From contig CM040743.1 of assembly GCA_022829145.1 (NCBI GenBank), positions 29,191,646-29,255,645 on the forward strand: a stretch of DNA of 64,000 bases, given 5' to 3'. Numbering within the stretch: position 1 is the stretch's first letter; each line of letters starts with the position of its first letter. Source of the DNA: Albula goreensis (taxonomy: Eukaryota; Chordata; Actinopteri; Albuliformes; Albulidae). The notes beneath the pieces were generated by a model. It was not told where the DNA came from and did not search any database. It was given only the letters and a program-made list of their open reading frames with translations. Both the position numbers and the translations under genes were made by a program. Shown here in pieces: positions 11,991 through 23,310 of the stretch.

Positions 11991-13369
11991 ACTGGTGTAT
12001 CAAAATATACAAAATGCAATGTGCTTCCAGCCAAACAGATGGATTAGAATGACATGCTCTTTGTGGTAAAATAATTCAACGACCAATACATTACTTCAGT
12101 TTGCATTTACATCTCCTGTAACTTAAGGAATCTGTATATTAATGTATATTTCCCCATGAAATGCATCTTGTGGGGAATTTCCTTCACAGTACTCTTCATG
12201 CCAGTTGTCATTGTTGTTTTACACAGGACACATTTATGTGTCTGCAAGTGTTTATTTTGTATGCACAATAAGAACTCAACACTTTACTTAATAGCTTCTG
12301 AATATCTGGCAGGTCATTTTATTGTGTTTTACATTCTCCCTAACATATACACGCCTCATTAATTTGATGCAAATTAAGCAGGCTCAGCATCCAATACTTC
12401 TTCCACATGCACACCAAGGAAACTGCAAATGTGACATTGCTGGAGACCATTTGCAAATAATAAATTACCATTTAGCAAAGCTACCATTTATTACTAAATC
12501 TATCCATTCCAAATACAGGATGTCAGTGGGAGGGCACAACAATATTCTTCTGATAGTTCTACATCTATAAATTGCTTCAATTTTTAAACACAGTTTATGT
12601 AAGTAACTCAACAAAGGTGTGAGAGGAGAGCATGAGACTGAAAAGGTTTTTTTTTTTCAATTTGCTGTTCATGGTTTGTGGTATTGAAACTTGTTTTAAA
12701 ACATTTTATGCTAATTGACAGGGAGAGTTCATTGTCTGTCAGCAGCATTAGCTGCCCAAGTTAAACTGCATTAACACTGAGCAAATCTTCTGGGAGGTAA
12801 AGAGAAAGCACTGACATCAGTGACACTTTGTTTCCAAAGAAATATCTAACTCTTATCTCCATTTAAAACATTTTAAGAGCTTATAGAAAAGAAAGTGCAA
12901 AGTTTGAAAAGATTGGGAAGGACTAATGTGTGGTACATAATATGTGCTGAAGGGTTTCTTTCGTAATAAGACTCAATAGAATCAGAACACTGCAGATATA
13001 CATGCACAAACAAAATGTATGCAAACATATTAAGACATATTAAACATCTTGTATGCAAATGTAACTGGCAGCCAGGCAATAACTTTGAGTGATTCTCACT
13101 TGCAGCATTTTTCAAACTGTTTGCTCTTGTTTGTGTGAGAAATCAAATGCATTTTTTAAGACTTTAAAGAAAAAAGTGGCTTATGGGAGGACCACAGCTT
13201 CTCCTTCAGTTCTTCATATATAGCACACAAGAAAATGAAGCGTGGCACTAACAGTTGTAACATCCAAATAGCATTAGACATGCAATTTCCATAAAACAGT
13301 GATTGATTAGCATCCAAGCCTGATAAATGTGGTGTACAAAGATTCAGTAGTATGAGCCAGCAGTGGTAT
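11991..13369. other. Unique non-coding stretch
   Basis: AT-rich, with a short T run at about 12647-12657. No supported gene or repeat. Confidence 0.55.
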
Positions 13370-13566
13370 GGGTATTCAACACACAGTCCAGAGGGCCACA
13401 GGCTCTGTAGGTATTTGGTAAAGCCATCAACTGCACCTGATTTCATTAATTAGCGAAATTCCCAACCCAAGGAGGTAAACTAATTAGTGAAACCAGGTGG
13501 AGTAAGGCTTGGCTGGATCAAACACCTGCAGACACTGCGTCCCTCAGGACTGTGTGTTGAATACCC
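13370..13566. mobile_element. Foldback/MITE-type element
   Basis: The left part (from 13370) and right part (to 13566) are imperfect reverse complements over about 80 bases each. The outer ends match as GGGTATTCAAC versus GTTGAATACCC, and the inner parts both carry a CTAATTA...ACCAGGTG stretch. The loop is only about 30 bases. No protein is encoded, so it would have moved, if at all, with transposase from elsewhere. I recall similar 'CCTCAGGACTG' foldbacks dispersed in fish genomes but cannot name the family. Target-site duplications are not evident. Confidence 0.6.
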
Positions 13567-14984
13567 TTGCACAAACTATTGGCAACTGTATAAAGATATA
13601 GCTTCACGCTGCCACACAATTAAGTCCCTAAATTGGGTTATTTAAGTTGCATTAGGCAACAGCACGTCAAATCTAAATTCAACCTGTTTTTCAAATCTGT
13701 TCTTTTTGCAAGGCTGTGACGAGATCAGATGTTTCAGGTCTTAAATGTTTCCAGACAAGTGTCTAACTTGTGACTACTTGCTGAAATTGTTTCAGCAGCT
13801 GCTTTGACATATTTTGGCATAAAATGATTTTGCAAGTCAATCATGTGTCATGTGGCCAATGACAGGGAAAATGCACTTTGAATATGGTGAAAAAAATCAG
13901 ATTTGAGTCACTTCAAGCTGGCTGTCTAAACACAGCTTTTGTGTTTCATGTTGATTTTTCTGGTAAACACATCTTACTAAAAAATCAAATCCAAGAATGA
14001 TTAATCCCCCTCCCATTGGTCAATAACTGCTTCAGACAACAACAACACATGCTCATTGGTACACTTGAAACCGTAAGTAAGGCAATGATGCACCATAGTG
14101 TTAACTACAAAACCCCACCCCTTTTTCTGCAAACCTGGCTACTGGCACAATGGCTAATGTCTCAAGCCCTGACTGTGGAAGCAGATGCACAAAATCAGTG
14201 GCAGGACAATAAACATTCATTCATTTGGTTTATGGGACATAGGACTATATGGTTCACAATTCAAGTATCAAAAGTGCACATTCAAAAAGCAAGTAATGAC
14301 TTTCAGATTTCACTGGCAGCAAAATTGTGTCAAAGTTTGTAAGTTAACATGTAACTCAGTGAAGACTGCTACCTTATGAGGGCTGACAAGAATTCATAAT
14401 AATTACATATGTACAGTACATATAGATGTGAGTGTGAGCATATACAGTTGAACCTGACTTATGAATAAATTTTGAAAGAAGGTTATTACAGCTCTGACAT
14501 GTTGAATGATGTCAAATTACAACAATTCGATTAATTTATCACTCAAACTTAATTTTCAAACTTCAACAGTGACTGACTAAAGTACTACATCCTTTGATTT
14601 ATTGATGGGCATGCTATGCAAATGAAGAAAACGTTTCTCTCGCCTTTCACTGCTCCATTAAAATGAATGGAAGACGTTTCTGCCTAGCAACATAAGTCAG
14701 CTCGCAAGGGTAAGATTACAACATGAACATTTCCATTCTGCCAGATCCTTCAGTATGGAATGGAATAAGACAGCTCTCTCTTTTGTTTGCCCCAGTTCAA
14801 CAATGCACTGACAACCAAACTGAAAACATATTCCAAAGCTTACTGCCAAGTTATTTATTAAAATACAAACAAAATATAGCATGTGAATATGTGGTAAATT
14901 AACGAGAGGAGCCTAACATTCCTTAGGGCTAATTGACAAGGCTAATTATTCAATGACCACAGAAAGTCAACAATGTGGATGGAA
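13567..14984. other. Unique non-coding stretch
   Basis: No supported gene. A possible TIR-like start at 14440 (after a TA) shares nine bases in inverted form with a site near 14690, too little to call an element. Confidence 0.5.
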
Positions 14985-15447
14985 GTGTGATAGTAAGGGA
15001 ACGCTAGTGTCCTGGTTGATGTTAGCTAGAACTAGGCAACTTCTGCTGTCTGTCTTGGCCCCCCGGTGGTGGAATGACCTTCCCGTGGAGGTCAGAACAG
15101 CAGAGATACTGGCCACCTTCAAGCTCAGACTGAAGACTGCCTCTTCAGGCTGCACCTCTCTCCACCCCTCCCTTGCTCTTTGTAATGTTAACTGCACTTA
15201 GCTGTACTCGTTTTTAACTGTTATTTGTTTTTAACCTAGGTTGTTGTTGATTTAATTTTCTCCTTTACTAGATTAGTTTATAGGGGGGTCCTGATATATT
15301 CTGTCAATCTTTAGCACTTGGGACTTTACCCATCTCTAGGGTTATCTTTGTACTCTTTTGTACCATTTATATGCACTTTGCCTTGTTAGTTGCTCTGGAT
15401 ATGTATATCTAACAAATGCCTTTAATGTAATGTAATGTAATGCAATG
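14985..15447 (+). mobile_element. L2-clade LINE, 5'-truncated 3' end
   Basis: The plus strand encodes the conserved C-terminal end of L2-type LINE ORF2 at about 15025-15140 (SVLAPRWWNDLPVEVRTAE, then an ATFK-LRLKT motif). The frame is lost at about 15138, where one base appears to be missing before the expected LFRL. A 3' UTR of about 280 bases follows and ends in the hallmark 'GCTCTGGATA..AAATGCC' segment and TGTAA-type pentamers (15424-15446). Full L2 elements are several kb, so this is a dead, 5'-truncated copy. The same tail recurs at 26200-26416 and, inverted, at 29445-29499. Confidence 0.8.
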
Positions 15448-15989
15448 GACCTGTTCCTTCTGTGTTAGAGTTACAGACCTGCTATCAGCTAACTAACGTG
15501 GGTTCCCTGACCGCCACCCTTGCAGTGTACAGGGGAGGAGCTGCGGACATCAAGAGAATTAGCAAGTAGTGGGTTACGGCAGAAGGTAAGCTAACGGACA
15601 TAAGCACAGAAACCTTTAACGCAGTATCACCCTCTCCTTCTGCTAGATCTAGCCTTTTACACATAGATTATTTCACCACATTTGCCTCTTCCCTTGGGCA
15701 CTGTGCAAATAATCAAATTCATTATGGAATGTTATTCAATATATTTTTTTCCAATCTAAAGCATATGACCTGAAGTCAAACAAAAAAACAAAAAACTGAA
15801 AATTCACAGAAGGACGCAGCGAGGGGCTTGCTGTTTTTAATGTGACATAAATGGAATAATGCAGAAGACACAGGACCCCCGCACAGTATCCCAGGGGAAT
15901 AGTGCATTGTAAATTCCTAACTGAATAAGGCTTATCCTGTTTCACATTGGCAATTTTACTAGGCCCATATTCTTCTGTCATCACTTTCA
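15448..15989. other. Unique non-coding stretch
   Basis: No repeat or exon recognised. Includes a short A-rich tract near 15781-15796. Confidence 0.55.
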
Positions 15990-16330
15990 AATTCTAGTCA
16001 TTAAAGGCTGGCCATCACAATCATGTCAGGCGCATTTGAGATTGGATGGTAGTGCTTTGGCGTGGATAATGGCAGATTATTACAGAGCACTGAAGACATC
16101 TGACCAGAGGCAGTAATAACGTTGACGGATTTCCACAGTTTAGAAAATTAGGCTAAGGGTGACCACCACTTGAGCACAAACAGAACCTGCATACTAAAGG
16201 AGCTCGTCCCTGCTTCATTGCGTTTTACCTGGGCTGCTTTAACGCCTCCATATTTTCGTTAAGACGCAATAATGTGAGTCAGGGATCACAACAGATCGCT
16301 TATTGTCAAATCATAGGCCATTCTCAAATT
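15990..16330. promoter_or_regulatory. Candidate regulatory block 7
   Basis: Unique balanced-composition block with TTAATGAC/GATTATTA-type cores, a GTCAGGGATCAC patch and scattered CpGs. No coding or repeat signal. Enhancer candidate by texture only. Confidence 0.18.
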
Positions 16331-16599
16331 AACATTAAAATGTTATTCCAAGTCACACCCAAGGAATCTTCATGGCTAATAATATCTATTTACTTATTCA
16401 TATGGATGAAATTATAACAGGTTAGATCATCAGTTGTTGAAGGTTTTTCAAGCGGTACCCACTGCATTTGAGATTTAGTGATCTATACTGGCTATATTGC
16501 CCACTCTTATGAGACACAACTCAACAAGGGAAAAGATTAGATCTAGATTTTTTTTTTTTAATTTTTATTTTCCCTGATTTTTCCCAACCTGAATTTTCA
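16331..16599. other. Unique AT-rich stretch
   Basis: Nothing recognisable. Ends in a T-rich tract (about 16551-16570). Confidence 0.55.
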
Positions 16600-16940
16600 A
16601 CCAAACTTGTTGACCTCCACCTACAGCCCTGACAGCTGTGGGAGGAGAGGGTGAGCACGTGACCCCTCCGATTCATGTGACGATGCTCTCGCTTCTTTTC
16701 ACGTTGCGGCCGCACCACCAACCGCACACTGCCTATGACGTCGGAGGAAGACGTAGTCAGTGTACAGTCGGTTTGTGCCGCCGTAGACACCCAAGCATGA
16801 CAAGGAGGGCGCTATTGTGATGAGGCCAACGGGAGTTAGGCCGACCTACCCCGTACTGAACCCAGGCGAGGCTGGCCAATTCTTGCCTTGCCAAATGGAC
16901 CTCAGGACCCGCAAGCAGCAATTTATCCTACGAGCCACTC
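16600..16940. repeat. GC-rich block, probable unclassified dispersed repeat
   Basis: About 340 bases markedly richer in GC and CpG than either flank, sharply bounded by T-rich tracts. It includes a NotI-like GCGGCCGC site and the phrases GTGAGCACGTGACC and GGAGGGCGCTATTG, which I associate loosely with a dispersed fish repeat but cannot name. The overlapping 60-90-codon frames on both strands have no domain. An alternative is a small CpG-rich regulatory element. Confidence 0.35.
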
Positions 16941-18731
16941 AGAGCCCCATTAATTTTTTTTTAAACCAAATTTACCTTATAAGGTTTGAAATGTAAAACT
17001 GCAAAATTACTCCCTTTGTTGGGCAGAGAGGAAAATCAGGAGGAGAATCTTCTGTTTAGGAGAACTCAGAGGAGAACTGAGCTTTCAGGAGGAGCATGAG
17101 CCAACTGTGGAAATGGGTGACAAAAGTACAAATTGCAGGAGTGACTGTTGCCAGGATTTAGCAAAATCATGTCAACCACTGGACCCCGAAATGTTGGAGG
17201 CAACACATAAATACAAGAACAGAGGACCATATGTATTGGCCCTTCCACTTAAAATCATGGGCCTAGTTTTGCAAGTATATTTGTCATCGTCATCAATTTT
17301 CATGCAGTGACTACATAGCCATGACTGAGGCAAATGTAGACCTTCATATACTGTATATCCAGTGTTCAAAAAAGGCAGGTAGGAACTGTCTGTGCAGAAT
17401 TAATTATGCTAAGATTTACAGTGGCTCAGTTATCTACAATCTGGATATGAGCCAAAAACAATTTCTGCCCAAATTAAGCAACTAAGAGTGCAGGCTAATT
17501 CTGTGGTCCTGCGGTTGTGTGCATCTCTAGGAAATGGTGGCCTTGTTTAAATCTCAAACCCCTACCATAAATGTTTATCCATTATACAGTTTGCGGAAGA
17601 AGGATGCATTTCATCTATACCTTCTTTACAGAAAGCAAGAGATGTACATGGAATACTGGTCTATTTTGTTTATTAATTTTTTCGTGTGTGTGCACCAACT
17701 ATCTGCATACAGATATTGGAAGTGGGTGAATCTGTGCAAAGGATTTTTTTTTTTGTATGATGGAGCAAGACAGATATAAAGGGAGAAAGAGAGAGCATGA
17801 GAATGTGACCTTTATTCACAGTTGAGTTCCCAGCTTCAAACAGCAGAAAGGTTGAAGGCTCATCACTAGTTTCTGGTATTCCCCTAGCGCCTCCCCTATA
17901 TTCCACACTCCCGTAACCCTCATCTCCACATTTTTTCCACACATTTAAAACTGAAAACTATATAATGACTGTGCCCTTAACTAAGCCGGTGCAAAAAGTG
18001 TGTGTGTGTGCGCGCACGCAAACACCATGGCCGCTGATTGGCTGAAGGATGTATAATATTTTCATGCGCACAGACACCTATGAAGTAGATCCACATTGTC
18101 AGATCACCAACAGCAAACTACCATTCCAAATGAATACTCCGGCTTCATTATTTTCAATCCATCTCCAGTTACCATTAGCAACCATATGCTGAATGGTGTC
18201 CACAGTCCTTAACATGTCAGTTAATCTGTGAATAAACAGTTTTATTCAGCAAATTTCTGTAAGAAGAGACATCTAGCAAGTTTTGTTTTCAGTCTTAAGG
18301 AAATGGTTTGGTTTTGTTTTGTTTATAAATACATCAGACAATATTCTTGGACTAGTTGCCACATAAACTTTTACAAAACCAGCAGCAATTAAAAATGAAC
18401 ACGTTTTGAAATGTTCATTTCATCGGAACAGATTGTATCAAACAAATCTTTGGGAAGTAGCCATAGTATAAACGGGATAACACACTCTCATGTGTATGAT
18501 TATATGAAAATAATATATTTCATAGAGGGAATACCCTTTGGTGGCCACTGTAGAGTCTTCTTTAATCTCTGTATCATACACTACTTTCTTATAACCATAC
18601 ACTTCGCCATGCACATACAGTTTTTTAGCTGACATCAATGTCCTCATCTATTAGGACAATAACTATTAGCTATTAACAAGAAATACACCCATCTCCATAA
18701 AAAATTTCCAAATTCCACTCTGAACAAGACC
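16941..18731. other. Non-coding stretch with Z-DNA-prone tract
   Basis: Mostly unique. An uninterrupted alternating purine-pyrimidine run at 17998-18020 (GT repeats merging into CG/CA) is the classic Z-DNA-prone type. No gene supported. Confidence 0.55.
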
Positions 18732-18733
18732 TA

Positions 18734-18950
18734 CAGTGGGTACGGAAAGTATTCAGACCCCTTTAAATTTTTCACTCTTTGTTTCATTGCAGCCATTTGC
18801 TAAAATCAAAAAAGTCCATTTTATTTCTCATTAATGTACTCTCAGCACCCCATCTTGACAGAAAAAAAGATAAATGCAGAAATTTTTGCAAATTTATTAA
18901 AAAAGAAAAACTGAAATATCACATGGTCGTAAGTATTCAGACCCTTTGCT
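18734..18950 (+). repeat. Left terminal inverted repeat of Tc1 family A
   Basis: Pairs with the right terminus. The outer transposase-binding-type repeat starts near 18748 and the inner copy lies at about 18929-18947, which gives the paired direct-repeat arrangement. Confidence 0.88.
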
Positions 18951-18955
18951 CAGTA

Positions 18956-19986
18956 TTAAGTAGAAGCACCCTTTTGAGCTAGTACAGCCATGAGTCTTCT
19001 TGGGAATGATGCAACAAGTTTTTCACACCTGGATTTGGGGATCCTCTGCCATTCTTCCTTGCAGATCCTCTCCAGTTCTGTCAGGTTGGATGGTGAACGT
19101 TGGTGGACAGCCATTTTCAGGTCTCTCCAGAGATGCTCAATTGGGTTTAGGTCAGGGCTCTGGCTGGGCCAGTCAAGGATGGTCACAGAGTTGTTCCGAA
19201 GCCACTCCTTTGTTATTTTAGCTGTGTGCTTAGGGTCATTGTCTTGTTGGAAGGTGAACCTTCGGCCCAGTCTGAGGTCCTGAGCACTCTGGAAGAGGTT
19301 TTCTTTCAGGATATCTCTGTACTTGGTCGCATTCATCTTTCCTTCAATTGCAACCAGTCGTCCTGTCCCTGCAGCTGAAAAACACCCCAATAGCATGATG
19401 CTGCCCCCACCATGTTTCACTGTTGGGATTGTTTTTGGCTAGGTGATGAGCAGTGCCTGGTTTTCTCCACACATACCGCTTAGAATTAATGCCAAAGGGT
19501 TCAATCTTGGTCTCATCAGACCAAAGAATCTTATTTCTCATAGTCTAGGAGTCCTTCATGCATTTTTTGGCACACTCTATGCAGGCTTCCATATGTCTTG
19601 CACTGAGGAGAGGCTTCCGTCAGGCCACTCTGCCACCCTGACTGGTGAAGGGCTGCAGTGATAGTTGACCTTATGGAACTTTCTCCCATCTCCCCACTGC
19701 ATCTCTGGAGCTCAGCCACAGTGATCTTTTGATTCTTCTTTACCTCTCTCACCAAGGCTCTTCTTCCATGATTGTTCAGTTTGGCTGGACGGCCAGGTCT
19801 AGGAAGAGTTCTGGTCGTCCCAAACTTCTTCCATTTAAGGATTATGGAGGCCACTGTGCTCTTAGGAACCTTGAGTGCTGCAGAAATTCTTTTGTAACCT
19901 TGGCCAGATCTGTGCCTTGCCACAATTCTGTCTCTGAGTTCCTTGGGCAGTTCCTTTGACCTCATGATTCTCATTTGCTCTGACAT
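18956..19986 (-). pseudogene. Tc1 transposase (DD34E), inactivated
   Basis: Cut-and-paste transposase of Tc1/mariner type that binds the terminal repeats and joins ends at TA sites. About 343 codons, the usual family length. The N-terminal part (from about 19986; start at MSEQ or the internal MRSKEL, near 19965) has two helix-turn-helix DNA-binding regions with LRDRIVARHRSGQGYKRISA and a GRPAKL linker. Catalytic D1 is in WSDETK (about 19515-19517), D2 in FQQDNDPKH (19241-19243) and E in DLNPIEHLW (19136-19138), a D-to-E spacing of 34. The gene is dead: frame changes near 19645 and in an A run near 19437, plus in-frame stops at 19620-19622 (TGA) and 19545-19547 (TAG). Confidence 0.95.
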
Positions 19987-20145
19987 GCACTGTGAGCTGT
20001 AAGGTCTTATATAGACAGGTAGGTGCATTTCCTAATCAAGTCCAATCAGTTTAATTAAACACAGCTGGACTCCAATGAAGGAGTAGAACCATCTCAAGGA
20101 GGGTCAGAAGAAATGGACAGCATTTGTGTTAAATATGAGTGTCAC

Positions 20146-20354
20146 AGCAAAGGGTCTGAATACTTATGACCTTTCAGTTTTTCTTTTTTAATAAATTTGC
20201 AAACATTTCTACATTTCTGGTTTTTTCGGTCAACATGGGTTGCTGAGTGAACATTAATGAGAAAAAAAATGAACTTTTTCGATTGTAGCAAATGGCTGCA
20301 ATGAAACAAAGAGTGAAAAATTTAAAGGGGTCTGAATACTTTCCGTACCCACTG
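20146..20354 (-). repeat. Right terminal inverted repeat of Tc1 family A
   Basis: Reverse complement of the left end with scattered differences. The inner direct-repeat copy is at about 20149-20168 and the outer copy is close to the end. A TA follows immediately. Confidence 0.88.
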
Positions 20355-20356
20355 TA

Positions 20357-21974
20357 TATGTTTTTCTTACTTCCACTTTTATCATGTCTCCAGTCTTAGA
20401 GCCTGACATTCTTCATCTGTTGCCCCTTGCGCACCTATCGGCCTACTGTGCTGTAAGATTTACGCTTGGTTCCACAGATGTAACCAATTCAACAGCAGAC
20501 ACGTATACATGCAAGACACACTTGACACAGACTCCCCAAACGACTCTATGTCTAACTCTCTAAATGAACCAAATATCGTTCCTTCAGGAACCAAATGATC
20601 CTCCAGTTTAACAGATTGATGAATGCACATAACCACTTAGTTACAACATGTATAGGCCGGAAAACCAACAGTTCAGTCAGCAGGAGGTTAACAGATGGTA
20701 ATTCTAGATGTGCGACGGAATAAGTTGACTGAGGGTAAATTGTGGCACAAAAGTGCCCAAATAAAGTGCAAATGTAGGAGGGTTGGTGGTGGGAAACATA
20801 GGTCCTTAAGGCACAACCAGAGCAAGGAGAATCAATTACACCCTACTCCAGAAATATTTAGGCAGGTACTTTACATCATGTTGCACAACTGTCACCTGGT
20901 GATGGTGACCATTTGAACCTGGGATCATTCACTTGCTAACAGCTGACAGAGTACTCTGAGTGTGTAAACTACTGGATAAAGACTTTCCCTCCATCGTTCC
21001 ATAGCTCCTTCCTGTCCTTGAACATAAGTTTTGGTGCATCCCCAAGAGGTTGTGAATTGCATTTAGCCCATAAAATGAAGTCATACATCAAGCCACCATT
21101 CAGAGGCTTAAGAGAAAGCCAAGTGGAATATTGACAGAACCTCCACTAACACTGCAGGTATTAAAACACTTGTCCCCTCTCCTGTACTACTGGAGAAATG
21201 TTTTAATGCCAAGGAGACACACAGTGCTAGTTTTGACATTTACATCAGAAAAGATACCCTGAGAGGGGACAGCAGTTTCTACTGGTATGTGTGTGTATGC
21301 ATATGTATAATTATACACATGTATAAATAATTTATCAAATACAAATATCTAAATAAATACAAATGAACAGTTAAAAGGTTGAAGTCTGACTGAAGCAAAG
21401 AGAGGTATGCCTGTATTTTTTTTCTGGGCGGTAAGCAAAGAAATGGTTGGGTAGCAGGGTGTGTGGCTAGGTTACAGGTTTGAAAATCAGGTGTGGCACC
21501 TTTCAGTAGAACCTTTATGTAAGGTAATTCAGTATCACTGAACAATGATCATTCAATGTGTAAAGTTACAAAAAATATAATCGTAACTGTAAATCAACAT
21601 GAGTCACAAATACTGAAAACTAAAATAATTCATAGATTTTGCCAATTTCTTCATTGTGTGGCCTCTAAATGGCTCAGCCAGGGTGGACAAGCAAGAAACA
21701 GCCAGCCTGGGTCTTTTAGTCATGAATTTGAACATGTCCCTTGCAGTAGTTCTACAAATCCATTTTAAGAGGTAATCAATGGCCAAGCCAGGTAGATGGC
21801 AAAACAACCACAAAAATCAAAGTCTTTGTCATCACTGGATTAAGTGAGATTTCAAAGGAGCAGCATAATTCAACAAAGTTGGTTTATTCAATATTTATTC
21901 ATTAACAGCGCCATTTCAAATTAAGTTTTAATCATTTTTGCTTTTGAGTGCAAAGAGGACCATGTATACATACA
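20357..21974. other. Non-coding stretch
   Basis: Unique sequence without a supported gene. Short open frames carry no domain. Confidence 0.55.
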
Positions 21975-22417
21975 CAGTGGGGGGACTGAGACCACATTGA
22001 ACTTTTATTCTTCATGTAAACCTGAACTATATATAAACAGAAAGTTTTAAGATTTTGAAAAATTTAAAATAAACATGTTAACTCCTTTGTACAAAAGGTC
22101 AGACCCCATCAAACATTTATAGGGGCACTTAAAGGCCAAGACAGTTTCGGGCACTTGAAGACCATGGATAACATGGATCATCAGGTTTTACACAAACTTG
22201 TGGAGTCCATGCCAGCTCCGGTGCACGCTGTTATTAAAGCAAAAAGGTGGGCCACACCAAAACTAAGACATTCTGAAAGTCAAGTACATTTTTCAAAGAT
22301 TTAGCTTTTCACTCAAATTATTAATCTAATTTGTAATGAAAGATGTTATTGTAAATTATAAAAGAATGCAAAATAGAAGTACTTCTAAAAGTAGTCTCAA
22401 ACTTTTGGACCACCCCG
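21975..22417 (+). mobile_element. Internally deleted Tc1-type element (family C)
   Basis: A 443-bp element with termini CAGTGG..GACTGAGACC at the left and GGTCTGAGAC-like sequence in inverse at the right (about 22393-22417), followed by TA at 22418-22419. Between the ends, the plus strand keeps only the last part of a Tc1 transposase (22165-22260, containing KLVESMPAPVHAVIKAKRW and a short tail). Everything N-terminal is missing. It therefore needs transposase from another copy. A second copy with the same internal deletion lies at 26628-26991, so the deletion arose before this type spread. Confidence 0.8.
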
Positions 22418-22839
22418 TATATGCATTTGGCAGTTGTTAACTGGGTACTTAAGAGTACTTATGGTTTATGCTACATTAGCACAAAGGTTTGTAATTTATA
22501 AATTAACCTCTTTAAAAAATAAAGTAATATATGCACAGTAGAAAATGTTGAACAAAATAACTAATAAAAACAATAATAAGTTTAAAATTTTGATGTTAAA
22601 ATCAGTGCTATGAACATTTCAGTTATGAAAGCCTCCATTTCCCAGCACAAGTATATCCGTTAAGTGGCACTTTATGGCTGAAAGTACATGGTGATATAAC
22701 AATGTAAGTTTTCAGATGATGCAGGTATTATTTGCTTGATGATAACTGAATTATGACCCAATGCATGAAAATAAGACACAGAATGAGGGCTAGCTTTAAA
22801 GATGGATCAGGTTATTGCTCCTGAAGACATTTCACACAT
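22418..22839. other. Unique AT-rich stretch
   Basis: Nothing recognisable. Confidence 0.55.
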
Positions 22840-23310
22840 GTATGTGCCAATTCTCACCGTTGCTGAAACACAATCTTTTAAATTTGGATGCCCATCTGCA
22901 GGGCAACCTACGCCTGTTTAACAGCTATTTGCCTGTGATGTCTCACACTTAACCCACTGGGGTCAAATATGAGGCCAGGTCTCCGAGAAGGGGCATGACA
23001 TCCGCTGCCACCCATGACACCAGACAAGCGAGTATATGAGGATTATGAATGGCTTTACAATAGAGATTAATCTGTGGGTTTGACACAGTTGACCTGGACG
23101 GGCAGAATCACTGCATAATATGATGGCAGATGATTCAAGGAAATCCAGACTCGCTGGTACTCCTGCTCCATATGTTTCAATATTGTGAGAAGGTCACCCG
23201 CCAAAATCAGCTCTGCTCGACTGTTTAGTGTCCCTCATACATCACTGAAGATATATCGGTTGCTAATTAAGCTTCACACATCCGCCCACTGTTAAAAATA
23301 AAGTAATTAA
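22840..23310. promoter_or_regulatory. Candidate regulatory block 8
   Basis: Long unique block of balanced composition between AT-rich flanks. It contains CATCTGCAG, GAGATTAATC (a bicoid/Otx-like TAATC core, about 23066) and GCTAATTAAGC homeodomain-type sites near 23262. No reading frame or repeat. One of the better enhancer-like blocks, by texture only. Confidence 0.25.

Larger units (their letters stand above)
18734..20354 (-). mobile_element. Tc1-type DNA transposon, full length (family A)
   Basis: A 1,621-bp element bounded by TA dinucleotides on both sides (18732-18733 and 20355-20356), as expected of Tc1/mariner insertion. The ends start CAGTGGGTACGG and finish CCGTACCCACTG. Each terminal inverted repeat is about 210 bases and carries both an outer and an inner copy of the motif AAGTATTCAGACCC, the IR/DR layout of Sleeping Beauty-like fish elements. 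The single gene runs on the minus strand and is broken. This Tc1 family is common in fish; good terminal preservation with a decayed gene suggests moderate age. Confidence 0.95.

Noticed and set aside
14440-14700. Possible third TA-flanked MITE
   Set aside because: Only a nine-base inverted match between the proposed ends, with no clear right boundary.
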